Source of the DNA: Strigamia acuminata
Lineage: Eukaryota; Arthropoda; Chilopoda; Geophilomorpha; Linotaeniidae
Assembly: GCA_949358305.1 (NCBI GenBank)
Contig: OX442316.1
Location: 12,896,001 to 12,960,000, forward strand
Length of the DNA: 64,000 nucleotides
Direction of reading: 5' to 3'
Each line of letters starts with the position of its first letter. Position 1 is the first letter of the stretch. The translations under genes were made by a program, and so were the position numbers. Shown in pieces: positions 59,588 through 64,000 of this stretch. Below the pieces are notes generated by a model that saw only the letters and a list, made by a program, of their open reading frames with translations, was not told the DNA's origin and searched no databases.

Positions 59588-60010
59588 TATACTCTTGTTG
59601 AACTCAAGATGTCCCCCAAATTTCATTGGTCGAGCCTCATTATTACTAATTCCAGACTGTATACTAGCACTAGGAGAAGTAGTTCTGACTTTTAGTTATT
59701 TCTGTGATTGTTATAACCATTTAAGTTAATATTATTTTGATTTTTTTTATTATAAAATGTTATTTCCACTTACGAAATAAAGTTGTGTGCACATATAAAT
59801 GTCAAACTCATATTTTTACTGTTTATTGGTTGCTTTGTCTGGAAAGCATATAATTTTGAAATTTTGGCCGTTACCCAGACAATCGATTACAATGTTTGTA
59901 CATTGTAATACAATTCTGGTGTTTGGGTCTATTTTTTTGGATCACTACACCAGTAAGAAGGCTCGACCAATGAAATTTGGAGGACATCTTGAGTTCAACA
60001 AGAGTATACC
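59588..60010. mobile_element. Small TIR element, family GTAGTTCTG, copy 3
   Basis: Ends TATACTCTTGTTGAACTCAA and inverse; sub-terminal ATTTCATTGGTCGAGCCTCA is inverted near 59960. Interior ACTAGGAGAAGTAGTTCTGA. Intergenic between SLC5-G and SLC5-H. Confidence 0.8.
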
Positions 60011-60336
60011 ATATTTATTTTTAGCAATCTTATACATTTACATTCAGATAATCAACGGTCTACTGTAGTTTAAATTTGTTCCAGGTGTATGAAACTGTGC
60101 ACTGAGCACATCCAATTGTCTTTACAGTCTCTTTTTGAGAATTTCCAGTTACTGATATTGTGAATAAGAAATACAGAATATACAGAAAACTTCTGATTAA
60201 TTTATTATTTGACATAATAGTGTTAATGTTAGTTCACACAACGACTTAATTTAGCCTTAAGAACCAAAACTAGAGGATTGTCGTTTGTGGTATTAAATTA
60301 ATTTATAGAGTTAAATTATGATTTTGACATAACTTA

Positions 60337-60458
60337 CAAGGAGACCGCAGGAGTGTGTCCCTCACAATTGTTTAATTAAAAAAAAATAAAGTATTGTTAT
60401 TATCTAAACAGTCAATACTTTCATTTTTTAAATGCACCTCTCTCACATTGTTACAAAC
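60337..60458. repeat. Truncated copy of the tRNA-like palindromic family
   Basis: Starts CAAGGAGACCGCAGGAGTGT after TTA and continues through AATAAAGTATT and AATGCACCTCTCTCACATTG as in the left arm of palindrome 1, then similarity stops before the tRNA-like block. No right arm. Confidence 0.7.
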
Positions 60459-62996
60459 AAGCTGTTACTTTTGAATTAGCTTGACGAAGACGATTGACCT
60501 TGACGCCATTTCGAAAATATAACTAAATTAACAAATTAATTGAATTTGTCCAAATTAAAATCATGGAAAAATCACAGAAATGCAGAAAAGTGTAGAAGGG
60601 GTTTAGAAGTCTAATATGTAATGCTTCCCTGCATTACAGATGTTTACTTGTTTTTTTTTTTAAAAACTTATTCAATAAGATCCCATATGGTTCAAATCAA
60701 AAATATATTAACACTATTGCTGTGTTTTTGCTTTGCTGCATAACTCACACTTGATTGACAGTTGTCACCAGCGCTGTACCCACAGCGCCACCTATGTAAA
60801 ATACTTTTAATTACACGCACTTATTATGTTAGTGTGCACCATGGCTGACCGGTTATTTCTTGACCCCGAACATTTAACAACATCTTTAGTGAATACATAC
60901 CAAATATTTTTGATTTGCCTAATTAATGGATTCTAAAATAAATTATATTGCTGTGAGTCCTTAACGAAGCATTTGGTTTTATCAGGTACACTAGACTACT
61001 TTATTCGAACAAAGCAATACATACACATGCGAGAAGGAACATGTGACGATATGATAGGCCGGTCAATGGAATGCCAACGTGATGTCTGGTCAACAGGATG
61101 CAAACGTGATGACCGGACAACGAAGCGCCAGCGATTGGGTGATTGAAGGTCACAATTTCATTCGTGTATTAAATTATAAATAGTGCATTTCATAATACAA
61201 TTGAAAATATATGTAATGCATTTGCAATTCTCAAGCAACTGCACAACAGAGCATCGATTATCAGAATGTCGGTCATTTTAACCAAATAGCAGCGACGATC
61301 TTTTTTTATTGACATTCTATTTGATTTTTGTTTTTTTATACAATACAGTATTCGTTTTAACCTAATGATTGATTATGCGAACAATTTTATGAATACCCAT
61401 GTTTGCCGATTAGTTCAGATAATCACGCACTACTCTACCTTAAAATATATTTTAGAACAAATTCTGTAAAATAAATTTGACATTGCATTCGTATTTGATA
61501 AATAATTATATTGTGGAATGCATTACTTCGTAATACATTTTATAAAATGTATGATAAAGTGCATTGAGAAACTTAATGCATTTCAAAACACATTAAACGT
61601 CCACTTTTACATTTTTCCATTTTCCATGTAATTGCGGCCCCCTAACTTTATGGTGGTGCTATTTCTGTTTACAATCCGGTTGCAGTGGGGTTATGTCTAC
61701 TTGACTCAGTGTTAAATTAAGTACAAATTCCAAAATTTTGAAATGGAGTGGTTTTAATTGGGTAATTGGACAATTAGTTCTAATTGGTTCATTAGTACTA
61801 ATTGAAACGTCTATTTTCTGTTGCCCTCAATTTTGTCCTCAATTGAACCGAGGATAGCGTGACAGATATTTTTTTGCCTCATAAACATTAGGTTAGTATT
61901 AAGTGGGGTGATGAAATTTTTATGGAATTAAATTGATTTAAACTACTATTAATTTTGCACATCTTTTGGCTGGCTTCTTATTCTCTGTGTCCACGCAACG
62001 TGATATTTTATAAAAGTACTGTGAATTGGTATCGGTACCGGTACCGGTACCGCTGAAGAAATCCACAAAAGTTCAACAAAATCTGAAATTCAGGATCTGA
62101 CAGTGCACGGACGCCATTAGGCCATGAGAATGCCTAAATAGTGCCGGATACACGACTCATTGACAGAACTGAATACAAGAGACTGTATTTAATGGTTTAC
62201 GGCCTCTATTCAGTGTCTAGGAGTTAGTATCTCATGCTTCCTATTGCTCCTGCTAAATTGGTACAGCAAACGTGCGACCACACGTGGCACATGTGGTTAG
62301 GGTTAACCAGTGTGAAGTGTGATCGGTCAGTTGTTCATCCAGAACTCAGTATGTTAACTAATGGATTACACACGGTACTGGGAATGGCATATCGGCAGTC
62401 GGCACATTCCCTGGCTATCATTATGGTAAACAAGAGTCAGAACCGCAATGTGTGAACTATAGCTGTTTCTAAGTAACTCTGGGGTCCGAACAAGAAGGTG
62501 ATCTCTTTATTGTCCATGCTTGCATCATGTGTACGAGAGTACCGTTCCCATTAGTTATTGGGGTAGTTATCAGATATGATATTATCAGGGTCACTGTCTC
62601 TTAACCATCAACTCCACCTAGTGGGATGGGGTTGGATAGGCTATGTAGGTTCTGTGTTGTTAGTCACCGTGAATCGGTCAGAAGGAATCACTAGTGCAAT
62701 CAAACTTGGTGAATAAGAATATGGACAAAAATTGATTAAAAACGCAAATATATCGAGAACGAAAGCTCGGATCGTCAAATACTAAACACCAAACGGAAGA
62801 GCAGCAAAAACCGCACCAGAAATGTTAATTAAACAACACTGCCGACAACTAAAGTAATTAATACATATTTAATTGAACAAGGTATAAATTTTTTTTTCAG
62901 ACGATTTTAGTGATCATCCTTGTATTGTCGGGTCGTTTTTATTTGGGCCACTCGTGGTGGGATAATACAGTTGCACTATGTAAATCTAAATTTTAT
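60459..62996. other. Intergenic stretch between SLC5-G and SLC5-H
   Basis: No supported gene. A GC-richer segment (about 62030-62700) has an open frame of 73 codons at 62234-62455 without recognisable domain, and tandem GGTACC units near 62035-62055. The last part is 3' flank of SLC5-H and resembles that of SLC5-G. Confidence 0.45.
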
Positions 62997-64000
62997 TTAC
63001 AGCATATCATTTGCCTCAGATCTGATTAATTCGTCGGCCTTTTCTTCTTCTCGCACTGGAATTGATTTGTAGTTCGCTATAAGTTCTTTGTACTGTTTAG
63101 AAAAGCATTTTTTCATCAATGCTTGCACGAAAGGACTCAATAAGTTGACATCTAGATTTATATTCGACCCTAGAAATAAGAATTAAAAAGTTTTATTTGG
63201 CTTGTTTTTAACAATCAATAAGGAATGGGAATTATTGAAACATGCCTATAAATAAACTACTGAAACTGCCAATTAGCACTGTAACAGTAAAGCCAATTGG
63301 CATAATCCACAGATAGGATATTCTATAGATAGATGGAATATATTTTCTGAAATGACCAATGTTGTCAACTTAGAAATTTGGCATTTTAATTGGAAATATT
63401 TCTTACGCTGTTATGTTTGGTCTCGGACGTGGTGTCCAATCTCCAAGAATGTCAGAGCAGTTTACTGTAGAGGTGGGCAGTAACCAGGTTGGTGGTGGAC
63501 GATACATTTGGACGCCGATTGAAATCCACGAACTTACTGCCAGACTGCAAATCATTCCAAGAATTGTTCCCTGACATGCAAAATGGAGCCGTTATTGATT
63601 AATTCACAAAAAGTGTGATGTTTTTTTAATTTTTTTAATTTTTTTTACTTTTGAATTTGCCCATGGAATCATCAGTCCGAGAAAAAATAAACCGAAGCTG
63701 GCGCCCATGGAACTGCCCATCATATACGGCATTGCCTGAGAGAAGAATTCAAATTGATTAGCAATTGCTATCATTTATATGAAGATTGTAATTCTTACTT
63801 GTACTAAGAAACCTAAATTCATTATGACAGCAATAATGGGAATACAAAGCAGTCCATAAACCACAGCTGTTTAATATTTGTGAAATGATTATGTAAATAT
63901 TCATTTGGTGTACGATTTTATAATTACCTATGCATTTAGCTACGTACGTAGCCTTTTTGTCTGATAACTTCTTGCATCGTGGTTTTATATGATCTTCTAA
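62997..64000 (-). CDS. SLC5-H: sodium/solute symporter, 3' part only
   Basis: The six 3'-most coding exons are visible: 64000-63928 (cut by the window edge), 63866-63799, 63735-63649, 63570-63407, 63346-63246, 63169-62997. Sizes and phases equal those of SLC5-G. The tail reads KKCFSKQYKELIANYKSIPV and ends SEANDML. It uses the same GC splice donor as G (at 63244-63245). The rest of the gene, with TM1 to the Na2-site helix, lies beyond the window. The frame is intact in the visible part, so probably functional. Confidence 0.85.

Noticed and set aside
62234-62455. 73-codon frame in a GC-richer segment before SLC5-H
   Set aside because: No recognisable domain, no splice context, not repeated elsewhere in the window.

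Overview
Eukaryotic nuclear DNA, most likely from an arthropod and probably an insect. It is AT-rich. Genes are cut by many 45-100 nt introns with GT/AG borders. It carries an NR2E-class nuclear receptor, and introns and spacers are crowded with small terminal-inverted-repeat (TIR) transposons. Nothing prokaryotic is visible. All gene models were built by reading splice sites and reading frames by eye, so exon ends may be off by a few bases and no transcript support exists. Species and gene names are inference.

Layout. 1-7376 (+): a long ankyrin-repeat gene, open at its 5' end, made of repeated four-exon modules, then an acidic Glu/Ala-rich block, a Dpy-30 motif and more ankyrin repeats. 7657-8291 (-): a small coiled-coil gene resembling CCDC34. 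8975-12399 (-): a complete NR2E-class nuclear receptor, whose GC-rich upstream region is the only GC-rich block of its kind in the first half. 13011-64000: an array of eight paralogous SLC5 sodium/solute symporter genes, called SLC5-A to SLC5-H here. Seven are on the - strand and one (C) is on the + strand. A to G are complete with intact reading frames (about 568-600 residues); H runs off the right edge. D to H share one intron loss and are the younger group. G and H are the youngest pair, similar even in introns and 3' flank.

Between and inside the SLC5 genes lie TIR elements nested in one another. Two are long near-perfect palindromes with 3-bp TCA target duplications whose arms carry a tRNA-Ser-like sequence with pol III A and B boxes. 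The second palindrome is itself split by a mariner element with Stowaway-type ends and a DD39D-type transposase, a kind best known from plants, and that transposase has an internal deletion. A 4-kb composite (38188-42191) holds a hAT-like element, RING and THAP fragments, a pogo/Tigger-like element and, inside that, an element flanked by a perfect 8-bp duplication. A Tc1-like element in an SLC5-E intron contains a minisatellite-bearing foldback element. At least three other small TIR families have two or three copies each, several in introns of the transporters.

Functional reading: the ankyrin/Dpy-30 and CCDC34-like genes both have possible ciliary or sperm-flagellar roles by family analogy. 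The receptor is a transcription factor. The SLC5 array probably supplies related Na+-coupled organic-anion or vitamin transporters; substrates cannot be read from sequence.
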